DNA from: Mycobacterium aquaticum
GTDB taxonomy: Bacteria; Actinomycetota; Actinomycetes; Mycobacteriales; Mycobacteriaceae
NCBI RefSeq assembly: GCF_002086485.1
Contig: NZ_MVHF01000006.1
Location: forward strand, 167,652-231,651
Direction: 5' to 3'
DNA: 64,000 nucleotides
The stretch's first letter is position 1; every line of letters starts with the position of its first letter. A model generated the notes under the pieces. It searched no databases. It was given only the letters and a program-made list of their open reading frames with translations, and was not told where the DNA came from. The position numbers were made by a program, and so were the translations under genes. This document shows, piece after piece, positions 1 through 10,841 of the stretch.

Positions 1-3000
1 CAGCGGTGTCATCCGCTCGGTGACCAGCACGCGGGCCTCGATCGCCGCGCGTGGTGAGATCAGCGTCGCCCAGCCATAGGGCTCAAGACCTCGTTCGGCG
101 GCCAGTTCGGGTGACACCTCGCAGAACATCTCGGGTTGCAGCTCCGACAGGTACGGCAACCAGCGGCTCATACCTCCCGCGGTGTGGTGCTCGGTGAGCC
201 GGTAGGTGGTGAACACGTACGGGTAGACATCTGCGCCCGGTTCTCCCGCGCTCGGCGCTCCCAGGTTGTCTTCGCGCGCGATGACCACCCGCGTGGGGCT
301 CTGCTGCTGGGGGTAGAGCGCATTGGCGACCGGCGACTCGAACGGCTCGTAGTGCGTCGGCAGGGGTCCGTCGACCAGGCCCGCCGGCGCGTACAGCCAG
401 CCCTTCCCATCGGCCTGCATGACGAATGGATCATCGCCCGCAAGCCCCTCTGGTCCGAAGGTTCCTGGCCCCGGCCGCGCGTGCGGGTGCAGCTCGGGCG
501 GGAAGTCGGGGATGTCGTCGCCGACCCACCGGCCCTGTTGCTCGTCCCACCACACGTAACGCTTGCGTTCACTCCACGGCTTGCCGTCCGGGTCGGCCGA
601 GGCCCGGTTGTACAGGATGCGACGGTTGGCCGGCCAGGCCCAACCCCATTGCGCCGCAACGGGTCCGGGCCCACCACCGGGCACGCGGTCTGCGGCGTGG
701 TTGACCCCTTCGGCGTACACACCGGCGTAGATCCAACAGCCGGAGATGGTGGACCCGTCCGCCCGCAGCTCGGCATAGCTCGAAATCGGCTTACCGGCAT
801 CAGGTCCGCTCAGGTGCCGCCCGTTGATCTCGGCCAGCACCGCCTCCGGATCGGGTTCACCGTGTTCGTCGGTGGGATAGTCCCACGTCAGATCGAGCAG
901 CGGGCGGTCACGCTCATCGGTCGAATCTGCCAACTTGGCGCGGATCCGTTGCCCCAGCTTGTAGAAGAAGTCCAGTTCGCTCTGGCACTCGCCCGGAGGC
1001 TGAAGGGCCTGATGACGCCACTGGACCAATCGCTGGGTCTGCGTGAAGGATCCGGCCTTTTCCACATGCGTCGCGGCGGGCATGAAGAACACCTCGGTCT
1101 CGATGTCCTCGGTGCGCAGTTCACCCGAAGCGATCTCGGGCGAATCCTTCCAGAACGTCGCCGACTCGATCATCGCGAAGTCGCGGACCACGAGCCACTT
1201 CAGGTGCGACATCCCGAGGCGCTGCATCCGCCCGTTGGAGGAGCCGACGGCCGGGTTCTGGCCCAGGATGAAGTAACCCTCGACCTCGTCGGCGAGCATG
1301 CCCATCACGGTCTGGTACGTACCGTGCGGACCGGTCAGCCGCGGCAGATAGTCGTAGGCCCAGTCATTCTCGGCGGTCGCCGCATCACCCCACCATGCCT
1401 TCAACAGGCTGACCAGGTAGGTGTCGGCGTTGGCCCAGTACCCCTTCTCCTCTTTGGAATGCACGGTGCGCAGGTAGTCCGCCAACGTGTCCTGATGGCC
1501 CGCCTTGGGCATCGGCAGATACCCCGGCAACAGGTTGAACAACGTCGGGATGTCGGTGGATCCCTGGATGCTGGCGTGGCCGCGCAGCGCCATGATGCCG
1601 CCACCGGGACGGCCGACGTTGCCCAGCAGCAACTGAAGGATCGCCGCGGTCCGGATGAACTGGGCACCGAACGTGTGCTGGGTCCACCCGGTGGCATACG
1701 CGAAGCACGTCGTGCGCTCACGCCCCGAGTTCTCGGTCACCGACCGCGCCAGGTACTCGAAATCCTCGAGATCGATACCGCACATGTCCCGCACCATCTC
1801 CGGGGTGTACCGGGAGTAGTGCCGCTTGAGGATCTGGAACACCGTGCGCGGATGCTGCAGGGTTTCGTCCCGCACCACGTCCGCATGCTGGAGCGCCGGG
1901 CCGCCGCTGCCGAGCGTGTCGGCCGCTGCACGGCCCGCCGCGCTCGCGCCGTGCTCCGACCCTCCTGCCGCCTCGATGGTCCCGCCCTCGGCAGTCGCGT
2001 ACGCCCAGGTCGACGGATCGTATTGCCCTGTGGCCGGGTCGAATCCGGAGAACAGCCCGTGCAGGTCCTCGGTATCGCGGAAGTCCTCGTTGACCAGCGT
2101 CGCGGCGTTGGTGTATGCGACGACGTATTCCTTGAACCACAGGTCGTGGGTGATCACGTAGTTGATCAGACCGCCCAGCAGGACCACGTCGGAACCGGCC
2201 CGGATGGGGATGTGCCGGTCGGCGACCGCGCCGGTGCGGGTGAACCGCGGGTCGACATGGATGATGCGCGCCCCGCGAGCCTTTGCCTCGGACACCCACT
2301 GGAAGCCCACCGGATGCGCCTCGGCCATGTTGCCGCCCTGAAGGACGATGCAATCGGCATTGGCCATGTCCTGTAATGACTGCGTCGCGCCACCGCGACC
2401 GAAGGAGGCTCCCAGACCGGGAACCGTGGCGCTGTGTCAAATACGCGCTTGGTTCTCGATCTGTATGGCGCCCGCGGCGGTGAAGAGCTTCTTGATCAGA
2501 TAGTTCTCTTCGTTGTCCAGGGTGGCGCCACCCAATGAGGCGATGCCCATGTTGCGGCGCAACTTACGGCCCTGGTCGTCGACGTCCTGCCACGAGTTGC
2601 GACGGGACTCGAGGAAGCGGTCGGCGATCATCTCGATCGCGGTGTCGCGGTCGAGATGCTGCCATTCCGTGGCCCGGGGTGCCCGGTAGAGCACCCGGGT
2701 CTGCCGTCCCGGCGCGTTGACCAACTGCTCGCTGGCCGAACCTTTCGGGCAGAGCCTGCCCCGCGAGATCGGCGAATCGGGATCGCCTTCGATCTGCACG
2801 ACCTTCTCGTCCTTGACGTAGACCCGTTGGCCGCAGCCCACCGCGCAGTACGGGCACACGGACTGCACCACGCGGTCGGCTGTCGACGTGCGCGGCTCGA
2901 CCGCGCGCGTACGCGCGGAGGTCACCGCGGGCCCGCGCCCCAACAGGTCGCCGGAGCGCAACTGCCGCAGCACGGGCCACTCCAGAAAGAACTTCGGTCC

Positions 3001-3006
3001 TGCCAT
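1..3006 (-). CDS. fdnG: Formate dehydrogenase alpha subunit, selenocysteine-containing (partial)
   Basis: Molybdopterin enzyme oxidising formate to CO2. Residues near the N-terminus hold the [4Fe-4S] ligand motif CPYCAVGC. The frame stays open from 3006 to the window edge except for one TGA at 2437-2439. This stop falls in the context NQARI-U-HSATVPGLGASFGRG, which matches the Sec site of FdnG-type enzymes, where selenocysteine binds molybdenum. Sec would be about residue 190. Downstream text (GGNMAEAHPVGF) is also typical of the family. The C-terminus and any beta/gamma subunits lie beyond position 1. The start is chosen at ATG 3006 (MAGPKFF); an in-frame ATG at 3039 with AGAGGGA upstream is a real alternative. 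No twin-arginine signal is visible. The gene starts 47 bp after the Clp ATPase stop, on the same strand, so it is probably in that operon. Confidence 0.93.
2407..2425 (-). promoter_or_regulatory. SECIS hairpin for UGA recoding
   Basis: Read on the minus strand, GGTTCCC-GGTCT-GGGAGCC forms a 7-bp stem (one G-U pair) closed by the loop GGTCT. GGUCU is the apical loop of bacterial SECIS elements bound by SelB. The stem starts 11 nt after the TGA at 2437-2439, the spacing known from E. coli fdhF/fdnG. Stem, loop and distance are seen directly; function is by family knowledge. Confidence 0.9.
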
Positions 3007-3053
3007 GGGTCCGAGGCTAGTACGCGAAGGCCGGCTCATCGATCTGAATCCCT

Positions 3054-5600
<2,547 letters not shown>

Positions 5601-5635
5601 CAGAAAAGCTCCTAACCATGGTGGGTTGATGGAAG

Positions 5636-5664
5636 GGCGATCTGCGATCGATCATCGCATCGCC
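5636..5664. other. Intercistronic hairpin between hsp20 and clp
   Basis: GGCGAT and GCGAT pair with ATCGC and ATCGCC around a CGATC loop, with a 2-nt bulge. It lies in the 106-bp gap between hsp20 and the Clp ATPase and has no T-run after it in the direction of transcription. It could be an mRNA processing or stabilising structure, or a weak attenuator. Confidence 0.5.
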
Positions 5665-5706
5665 AGATCGTGGAATTCACAACATTTTTGGAATGGACCG
5701 TGGTCC

Positions 5707-6156
5707 TCATAGCGGACCGGTCACGGGTACGGCCACCGGTTCTGTCCCCAGCACCCCGTCATCGGCAGCCTTCGGTGCACGCACGGTGAGAACACCGTCG
5801 CGCAGCGTGGCAGCGGTCCGGAAGGCGTCGACATCACTGGGCAACGCGACTTGATTGTCGAAGTGGCCCTCACGTCGGGTGTGATAGCGCAGTTTCCCGG
5901 CGGAATCGCGACGCGGAACGTCGCCGCGGACCCGAATCTCGTTGCCCACGACGTCGACACGGACGTCGCTCGTGGTGATTCCGGGCAGCTCGATCTCGAT
6001 CACATACGCCTCATCCGTCTCTGCCACGTCGACCGGCAGGGCCTGCTGTGGCCCCGGCGCAGTGGCGGAATCACGGATCAGCCCAGAAAGTTGCGTGCAG
6101 AGCGAGTCGAACGTCCACGGATGTTCTTCTCCAGCGGGCCATCTCGAATCCGCCAC
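5707..6156 (-). CDS. Hsp20/alpha-crystallin small heat-shock protein
   Basis: ATP-independent holdase, 149 aa. The alpha-crystallin domain covers about 40-135 (YVIEIELPGI, NEIRVRGD, GVLTVRAPKA). The start is a problem. The only strong ribosome site (AAGGAG, ahead of ATG at 6208) opens a 14-codon frame (MTNLLPGLPAGRYG) that ends at TGA 6164-6166. The Hsp20 frame is offset by one base and has GTG at 6156 as its first usable start, 7 nt after that TGA. Either the short frame is a coupled leader peptide, or a +1 shift or indel joins them. The gene heads the hsp20-clp-fdh run, behind the LysR-like boxes. Confidence 0.85.
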   Translation of the reverse strand: MADSRWPAGEEHPWTFDSLCTQLSGLIRDSATAPGPQQALPVDVAETDEAYVIEIELPGITTSDVRVDVVGNEIRVRGDVPRRDSAGKLRYHTRREGHFDNQVALPSDVDAFRTAATLRDGVLTVRAPKAADDGVLGTEPVAVPVTGPL

Positions 6157-6163
6157 CGCCGGA

Positions 6164-6208
6164 TCACCCGTACCGGCCGGCGGGCAGGCCGGGCAACAAA
6201 TTCGTCAT
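6164..6208 (-). CDS. Possible 14-residue leader peptide of hsp20
   Basis: ATG at 6208 follows the strong site GAAGGAGTGACC and encodes MTNLLPGLPAGRYG before TGA. It ends just upstream of the GTG start of hsp20 and could couple its translation. Alternatively it is the true N-terminus of Hsp20 separated by a 1-nt frame offset. Confidence 0.45.
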   Translation of the reverse strand: MTNLLPGLPAGRYG

Positions 6209-6291
6209 GGTCACTCCTTCGGTGCGGAATCTCGGATGGTTCAAGCCTGTCCCCCCGCCCCCTGGTGCGTCCAAGACTTGCCTCCGACCGC

Positions 6292-6312
6292 GTGATAGGC
6301 GCCGCCGATCAA
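6292..6312. promoter_or_regulatory. LysR-type palindrome, site A
   Basis: GTGATAGGCGCCGCCGATCAA is an imperfect palindrome with T-N11-A spacing (T6296, A6308), the usual LysR-regulator pattern. It ends 84 bp upstream of the ATG at 6208 and lies in the divergent hsp20/FUSC region. Confidence 0.6.
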
Positions 6313-6328
6313 CGGCCCGCACGCTGTG

Positions 6329-6349
6329 GTGATAGGCGTCGCCGATCAC
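6329..6349. promoter_or_regulatory. LysR-type palindrome, site B
   Basis: This is a second copy, 37 bp after site A. Its arms GTGATnGGCG and CGCCnATCAC pair completely except for one position each. T-N11-A spacing is kept. It is 92 bp from the FUSC start, so it may serve both directions. Confidence 0.65.
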
Positions 6350-6440
6350 TGATTCGAAACTTCCGCTTTGACGGCGACATCGCAGTGCGGCAGCCTCATC
6401 TTGTTGTCTGGCAGACCTTTTGATCGATCGGAGTGAACAC

Positions 6441-7457
6441 ATGCGCGCCGTGAGGGTGTACACGCAGGTGCGCATCGCCATGACTCCGCCGATGGGCGAT
6501 CACCGCCCCGCGCTGCGCGTGGCCCTCGGCTTGGCCATCCCCGGCGTGGCGCTGTTGTCGGCCGGACGCCCCGACCTGATGATCTACGCGGTGTTCGGGG
6601 CGATCACCGGGATGTACGGCCGCACGGAGTCCCGGCAGCGCCGGCTCGCACACCAGATCCAGGGCGCCGTGATCCTGATACTCGGGGTGTCCATCGGTGT
6701 CGCGTTGGGCAATTCTCACATCGTGCAGGCAGTCCTGGTCCTCGCCGCGGTGGCGTTTGCGGCCGTGGGGTCGGTCGCGACGGACTATCTCGCACTCAAA
6801 CCCGCGGGGCCGTTCTACGGTCTGTTCGCCCTCGGCGCGGTGGCCACCGTCCCGGCCGGCCGCGTGTCGGCGGGGTCCGCGATATTCATATGTGCGGCAA
6901 CGGCTTTACTGTCCATCCTGCTGGGGGTTCTCGACGCCCCAAGCGGACCGCGGCAGCCACGCCCGCCCATGCCGGACCGCCGCGACGTGCTGATGCACGC
7001 GAGCCGCTACGCGATCGCCATTGCTGCGGCCGGGACCGCAGGCCTGACCCTCGGCGTCGACCACGCCAACTGGGCGATGGCCGCGGCCGCCGGTCCATTG
7101 GCCGCCGCGGACGCCAGCAGGCGTGTTCGTCGCGGCATCCACCGCCTCGGCGGGACATTCATCGGCCTCGTCGTGGCCGCCGTCCTGCTCATCCCGCAGC
7201 CGAGCGAGTACGTGCTGGCGATCTGCGTGATGGCGCTGCTGTTCCCGACCGAACTGTTCATGACCCATCACCACGCGGTGGCGCTGGGCTTCTTCACCCC
7301 GTTGATCATGCTGATGACCGACCTGGCCCAACCCGCCGCGCCGCTCGAGCTGCTGGCCTACCGTGGCATCGACACCATCATCGGCGTCGCAGCCGCGGTG
7401 ATCGTCGCGCTCATCGTCAAGGACCGAACCACCGGCCCACTCCCCGATCAGGACTGA
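6441..7457 (+). CDS. FUSC-family membrane protein (fusaric acid resistance/aromatic acid exporter-like)
   Basis: Integral membrane protein, 338 aa, with hydrophobic helices in two groups (about 20-150 and 190-335) around a polar stretch (GPRQPRPPMPDRRDV), as in FUSC and aromatic-acid exporter families. ATG 6441 is preceded by GGAG five bases away; an in-frame ATG at 6420 has no ribosome site. It is divergent from hsp20 and shares the region with LysR-like boxes A and B. Its 3' end overlaps the PucR gene tail-to-tail by 10 bp. The substrate is unknown. Confidence 0.75.
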   Translation: MRAVRVYTQVRIAMTPPMGDHRPALRVALGLAIPGVALLSAGRPDLMIYAVFGAITGMYGRTESRQRRLAHQIQGAVILILGVSIGVALGNSHIVQAVLVLAAVAFAAVGSVATDYLALKPAGPFYGLFALGAVATVPAGRVSAGSAIFICAATALLSILLGVLDAPSGPRQPRPPMPDRRDVLMHASRYAIAIAAAGTAGLTLGVDHANWAMAAAAGPLAAADASRRVRRGIHRLGGTFIGLVVAAVLLIPQPSEYVLAICVMALLFPTELFMTHHHAVALGFFTPLIMLMTDLAQPAAPLELLAYRGIDTIIGVAAAVIVALIVKDRTTGPLPDQD

Positions 7458-8656
7458 GCACCACTCGAATTCGCCTCCCCCGGAATCAATCTCAATGCGT
7501 ACGCGGCGGTCGCCAGTTGCGCGACACCCTGCGGGTCCAGCAGTGAGCGGCCGGTGAGCTCGTGCAACCGGCGCAGCCGGTACCGGATGGTGTTCGGGTG
7601 GCAGTGCAGAAGTTTCGCCGTCGATTCGGCCGAGCCCTCGTTCTCGACGTAGGTGATGAGCGTGTCGAGCAACACGGTGCGGTCATCGTGCGGCAGTTCC
7701 AGCACCGGCCCGAGAACGAGCCGGACCAGGCGTCGCGCCTCCTCGGGCGTTCGGGCGAGGAGAGCCTCCAGCGGGCTCGCGCTGAACACCTGCACGTCGC
7801 GGGCGCCCGCAGGCAGCATGGCCAGCGCCGACCTGGCCAACTGCAGTGCACGTGGCGTATCGGCCAACGAGCGGAATTCGGGGCTCACCCCGGTGCGCGC
7901 ACTCGCGGCCCCGCGCAACACGTCGATGGCCTCGGCCTCCTGACCGACTCGCAGGGCCACCACGCCCAGTTGCAGTGCCGGTGTCAGACGCCAGGCCGAG
8001 GCCACCCCACGTTCGGCGAGACGGCGCTCGATCCCGGGAAGGCTCTCCTCAGCGAAACCCGTGGTGTCTGCGGCGACTACGACATACGTCGCGTCCGGCG
8101 GCAGATCCAGCAGGGTGGCCGCCTCCGCCGGACCGCCGTCGGGGCTCGGGTGACCGGTGAACAACGCCTCGACCAGCGCCGACCGGCGTTGTTGACGCCC
8201 GATCAGCAACTCGGCCGTGGTCGCGCGGTAGGACTCGGTCAAGGCCACCGCATGTTCGTCGGTCAGCTGCCAGATGGTGCTGGCAGCCGCCAGCAGGGCG
8301 GCGGTGTCCTGCTGGTGGGCGGCGCGCTGGGCCCGCGCCACCAACGCTTCCCACAACGTCGAGAAGGTGATCCGGTATGCGCGGAGCACTTCCGGCAACG
8401 GGACACCCTGCTGCGCCCGGCGGCGACCTGTCGCAGTCGGCACCGCGAGATCCACATCCATGCCCGGGTGCGCCACCGCGGTCAGGATGAAACTCAGATT
8501 TTGCGTGATGGACTCGCGAAGTTCGTTGGCGGAAACAAGATCTCGGGTACGGTACAGCGGGATGCGATCGACCGTTGCGGCATACGCCTGATCGACGAGA
8601 TCGGCAAGACGACTCTGGGCCCACGATGCCAGTTCCGCGATCCTCGCCTCGTTCAC
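7448..8656 (-). CDS. PucR/CdaR-family transcriptional regulator
   Basis: DNA-binding regulator of 402 aa. The C-terminal helix-turn-helix (about 350-385, TAKLLHCHPNTIRYRLRRLHELTG) is the PucR-type HTH_30. The N-terminal 170 residues are helical, as in RsbR/CdaR-like sensing domains, and a GGDEF-like linker domain lies between. The start is GTG 8656, in a GTGA overlap with the stop of the upstream peptidase gene, so the two are translated together. Linkage to the Ni-SOD maturation gene suggests, but does not show, a role in redox or nickel control. Confidence 0.85.
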   Translation of the reverse strand: MNEARIAELASWAQSRLADLVDQAYAATVDRIPLYRTRDLVSANELRESITQNLSFILTAVAHPGMDVDLAVPTATGRRRAQQGVPLPEVLRAYRITFSTLWEALVARAQRAAHQQDTAALLAAASTIWQLTDEHAVALTESYRATTAELLIGRQQRRSALVEALFTGHPSPDGGPAEAATLLDLPPDATYVVVAADTTGFAEESLPGIERRLAERGVASAWRLTPALQLGVVALRVGQEAEAIDVLRGAASARTGVSPEFRSLADTPRALQLARSALAMLPAGARDVQVFSASPLEALLARTPEEARRLVRLVLGPVLELPHDDRTVLLDTLITYVENEGSAESTAKLLHCHPNTIRYRLRRLHELTGRSLLDPQGVAQLATAAYALRLIPGEANSSGAQS

Positions 8657-9027
8657 GTGGCCTCACTCACTTGCGCTGACGCTCGCCAATACCGGAACAA
8701 GACCCGGGCCGTCACCGTAGCCTCACCGTACTTTCGCGAGTCGTCGGCCACGAGCGGGTTGTCACCTTCGATCCACCATCCGCCGCGGTAGGGCCGGATG
8801 GCGCGTTTGACCACGAGCAAATCGGGTCGGCTCTCGAACCGCGCGATCACCAGGTCCCCAGGTCGTACCCGCCGCGTCCGGTAGACCATGAGCGCGTCGC
8901 CGTCGCGCAACGTCGGCGCCATCGACGGACCGGAAACGCCCACGGTGAACACCCGCGACCGCACCCAACCGGCCCCCGCTGCGGCGACGAGGGCTGCAAT
9001 CGTCTTCGCGCGCCACGCCCAGGTCAC
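8653..9027 (-). CDS. sodX: Nickel-type superoxide dismutase maturation protease (S26 family)
   Basis: Removes the N-terminal leader of SodN so that His1 can bind nickel. At 124 aa it is short, with one N-terminal hydrophobic segment (about 8-20). It has the S26 nucleophile motif SGPSMAPTL (Ser35), the general-base stretch VVKRAI (Lys74) and the GDN motif (88-90). It is divergent from sodN across a 182-bp gap, the usual pairing for these genes. Confidence 0.9.
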   Translation of the reverse strand: MTWAWRAKTIAALVAAAGAGWVRSRVFTVGVSGPSMAPTLRDGDALMVYRTRRVRPGDLVIARFESRPDLLVVKRAIRPYRGGWWIEGDNPLVADDSRKYGEATVTARVLFRYWRASAQVSEAT

Positions 9028-9209
9028 GACCGAACCGTACGCGAGAGGACCCAGATTTGCCGCAACGTACGTTTACCACTTTGTCAGCCTGGTTATCCGG
9101 TTCAGGAGTAATGTCACAACAAGGAGTCGACGCAGCGACGGTCGATCCGCTCTGTGCGTGGACTACCTACCCGCACAGCAGTTTTCATGTTGGTACAGGA
9201 GAGAGTCAT
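9028..9209. promoter_or_regulatory. Divergent sodX/sodN promoter region
   Basis: 182 bp with no gene. The sodN frame is open back to 9057, but the leader-peptide logic and the CAGGAGAGAG ribosome site place the start at 9210. I see no TTGCAA-type Nur box here. Confidence 0.5.
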
Positions 9210-9614
9210 ATGCGACTGCCGTCCTTCCTCGCCCCCCGCGTCATCGCCCGTGCGCACTGCGATCTGCCTTGCGGTGTGTACGACCCGGCCCAGGCGCGGA
9301 TCGAGGCCGAATCAATCAAGGCCATAGCGGAGAAGTACCAGGCCAATGAGGACCCCGAGTTCCGCACCCGTGCGCTGATCATCAAGGAACAGCGTTCGGA
9401 ACTGGTCAAGCACCATCTCTGGGTGCTGTGGACCGACTATTTCAAGCCACCCCACTTCGAGAAATACCCCCAGCTGCATCAGCTGGTGAACGAGGCGACC
9501 AAGCTTGCCGGCGCATCCGGCACCAAGGGCTCGGTCGACCCGGAGGTGGCACAGCAACTCCTCGACAAGATCGATGAGATTGCCAAGATCTTCTGGGAGA
9601 CCAAGAAGTCCTGA
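9210..9614 (+). CDS. sodN: Nickel superoxide dismutase
   Basis: Converts superoxide to O2 and H2O2. The 134-aa precursor has a 15-aa leader (MRLPSFLAPRVIARA) followed by the nickel hook HCDLPCGVYDP: the mature N-terminus would be His1, with Cys2 and Cys6 as ligands. The rest (KEQRSELVKHHLWVLWTDYFKPPHFEKYPQLHQLV) is collinear with Streptomyces SodN. ATG 9210 is chosen from the leader and the AGGAGAGAG site. Ni-SOD is an addition to the usual mycobacterial Fe/Mn and Cu/Zn enzymes; a sodC is also in this window. Confidence 0.97.
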   Translation: MRLPSFLAPRVIARAHCDLPCGVYDPAQARIEAESIKAIAEKYQANEDPEFRTRALIIKEQRSELVKHHLWVLWTDYFKPPHFEKYPQLHQLVNEATKLAGASGTKGSVDPEVAQQLLDKIDEIAKIFWETKKS

Positions 9615-9732
9615 CTCGATTCTGTCGTCACGAACAATCGAGTTTGATCGCACGCACAGACCTCGCCGGTTGACCCGTCTGCAGCCTCGCCTGCGCAATA
9701 GGCTGCCGACGGCAACCGGATCGAGGGGCAGC

Positions 9733-10116
9733 ATGGGTGACGAGACGATCAGAGCGAAGACGATCGGAAATCCCTCAGGAGGCATGGCCGACGATCCCTG
9801 GTCGGCCGGGCATCCGGCCGAAGGGGAACGTGTCGCCATCTTCGCCTATGACGTGACCAGCGTTGACGGCGTATCCGAGGACATGCGTACCTATCACGTG
9901 GCCCCGGTGGACACCGCGCGAGAGGGAGCGCTCACCGAGTCGTCACCTCAACCGCAAGGTGTCACAGTGCAATGGACCGGGTGCGGTACCGGTACGGTGG
10001 TCCGACCGACAGCCGCCCTGCTGGGCCACGAGCAGCTGACCGACGACCCCGACCGCGCCGATGCGATGGTCCAATGCGAAGTCCGGCCCGACGACCCGCG
10101 AATCATCCAGGCGTAG
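9733..10116 (+). CDS. Hypothetical protein, 127 aa
   Basis: Unrecognised soluble, acidic protein. ATG 9733 follows GAGGGGCAGC, a good ribosome site. It has a central segment (VAIFAYDVTSVDGVSEDMRTYHVAP) and no signal peptide or membrane helix. It is co-directional with sodN, 118 bp downstream. The antisense frame over the same region lacks a ribosome site. Confidence 0.55.
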   Translation: MGDETIRAKTIGNPSGGMADDPWSAGHPAEGERVAIFAYDVTSVDGVSEDMRTYHVAPVDTAREGALTESSPQPQGVTVQWTGCGTGTVVRPTAALLGHEQLTDDPDRADAMVQCEVRPDDPRIIQA

Positions 10117-10280
10117 AACAAGTCCGGAGGCCACGCGCGCGGGGTTCCCGCCGTGGAGATCTTGTCCGCCACCGACTATTCGGATACACAGGCTGACCCG
10201 CTTCGCGCTGGTCGATGGCACTTCGGTGTCCTACCCGCCCGACCAAACCGACGCTGCTCTGATGTGCGCGTACGCTGCCG

Positions 10281-10427
10281 TCATCTGTCGGCAACGTTGC
10301 TTCGCAGCCAACGCCACCCCGCGGCCACGAGCTCCGGGCCTGCCGAAACCACTTCCTGCCACATCGGCGGCAGCTCCGGACGGGTACGCCAGCGATCCGG
10401 CTCTGCGGGCGGTGTCGGCTCAGACAT
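10281..10427 (-). CDS. Small protein, 48 aa
   Basis: ATG at 10427 follows an excellent ribosome site (GAGGAGG, 5 nt upstream). The product begins MSEPTPPAEPDRWRTRPELP and ends in a Trp-rich amphipathic helix (ELVAAGWRWLRSNVADR). The family is unknown to me. LysR-like site C lies about 90 bp upstream, the same distance as between site A and the hsp20 leader, so it may belong to that regulon. Confidence 0.6.
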   Translation of the reverse strand: MSEPTPPAEPDRWRTRPELPPMWQEVVSAGPELVAAGWRWLRSNVADR

Positions 10428-10517
10428 GAATGCCTCCTCGTCATTACGGTCCGCGCTGGTGGAGGTTCCAGTCTGTTGCGAAGGACCCGACGGCGTCCAA
10501 GACGTGATTTCGAATGC

Positions 10518-10538
10518 TCAATAGGCGATACCGATCAA
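10518..10538. promoter_or_regulatory. LysR-type palindrome, site C
   Basis: The core ATAGGCGATACCGATCA shares TAGGCG-N3-CCGATCA with sites A and B and keeps T-N11-A (T10522, A10534). It is about 90 bp upstream of the 48-aa gene on the minus strand and some 300 bp upstream of the DyP gene on the plus strand. Confidence 0.55.
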
Positions 10539-10549
10539 CGCGCAAGCGT

Positions 10550-10654
10550 CTAACGGAGGCGCCGCTCTTCCTCCTTCTCCAGACGTTCGCGTTCCGCTTC
10601 GCGACGCTCCTCCTCCTTTTCGATGGCTTCCTCACGTTCGTTCTTGTTGGTCAT
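10550..10654 (-). CDS. Very small Glu/Arg-rich helical protein, 34 aa
   Basis: The frame from ATG 10654 encodes MTNKNEREEAIEKEEERREA and ends ERLEKEEERRLR, a single charged helix. Its ATG overlaps (ATGA) the stop of a 36-codon frame whose ATG is at about 10761. No Shine-Dalgarno is seen, so it would depend on coupling or be leaderless. It could be chance, but the biased composition is unlike the shadow frames. Confidence 0.4.
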   Translation of the reverse strand: MTNKNEREEAIEKEEERREAERERLEKEEERRLR

Positions 10655-10841
10655 GAATCCGAGCGTACTTCGCTGCGCCGTGTGATCGGCCTCGGATTGT
10701 GATGGCCAACAACCACTTTTGTCGGCTCCGACAGCACGTCCGGCTGGCCGTGCACCGTCATCGCAGCCGTGCGTATGGTCGGGTCAAGCCGTCGGCGCCC
10801 CGGTGCCGCGAGCGGCCCCGCCACGAATGAGGAGACGGCAG

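Noticed and set aside
136..2376. 746-codon open frame on the plus strand
   Set aside because: It is antisense to the formate dehydrogenase frame, has shadow-type composition (Arg/Val/Gly/His), no domain and no ribosome site. Long antisense frames are expected in high-GC DNA.
2437..2439. In-frame stop making formate dehydrogenase a pseudogene
   Set aside because: The stop is at the conserved Sec position and is followed by a SECIS hairpin at the correct spacing; the frame continues with family sequence to the window edge.
10651..10761. 36-codon frame just upstream of the 34-aa gene
   Set aside because: It has no ribosome site and no recognisable composition; it is mentioned only as a possible coupling partner.
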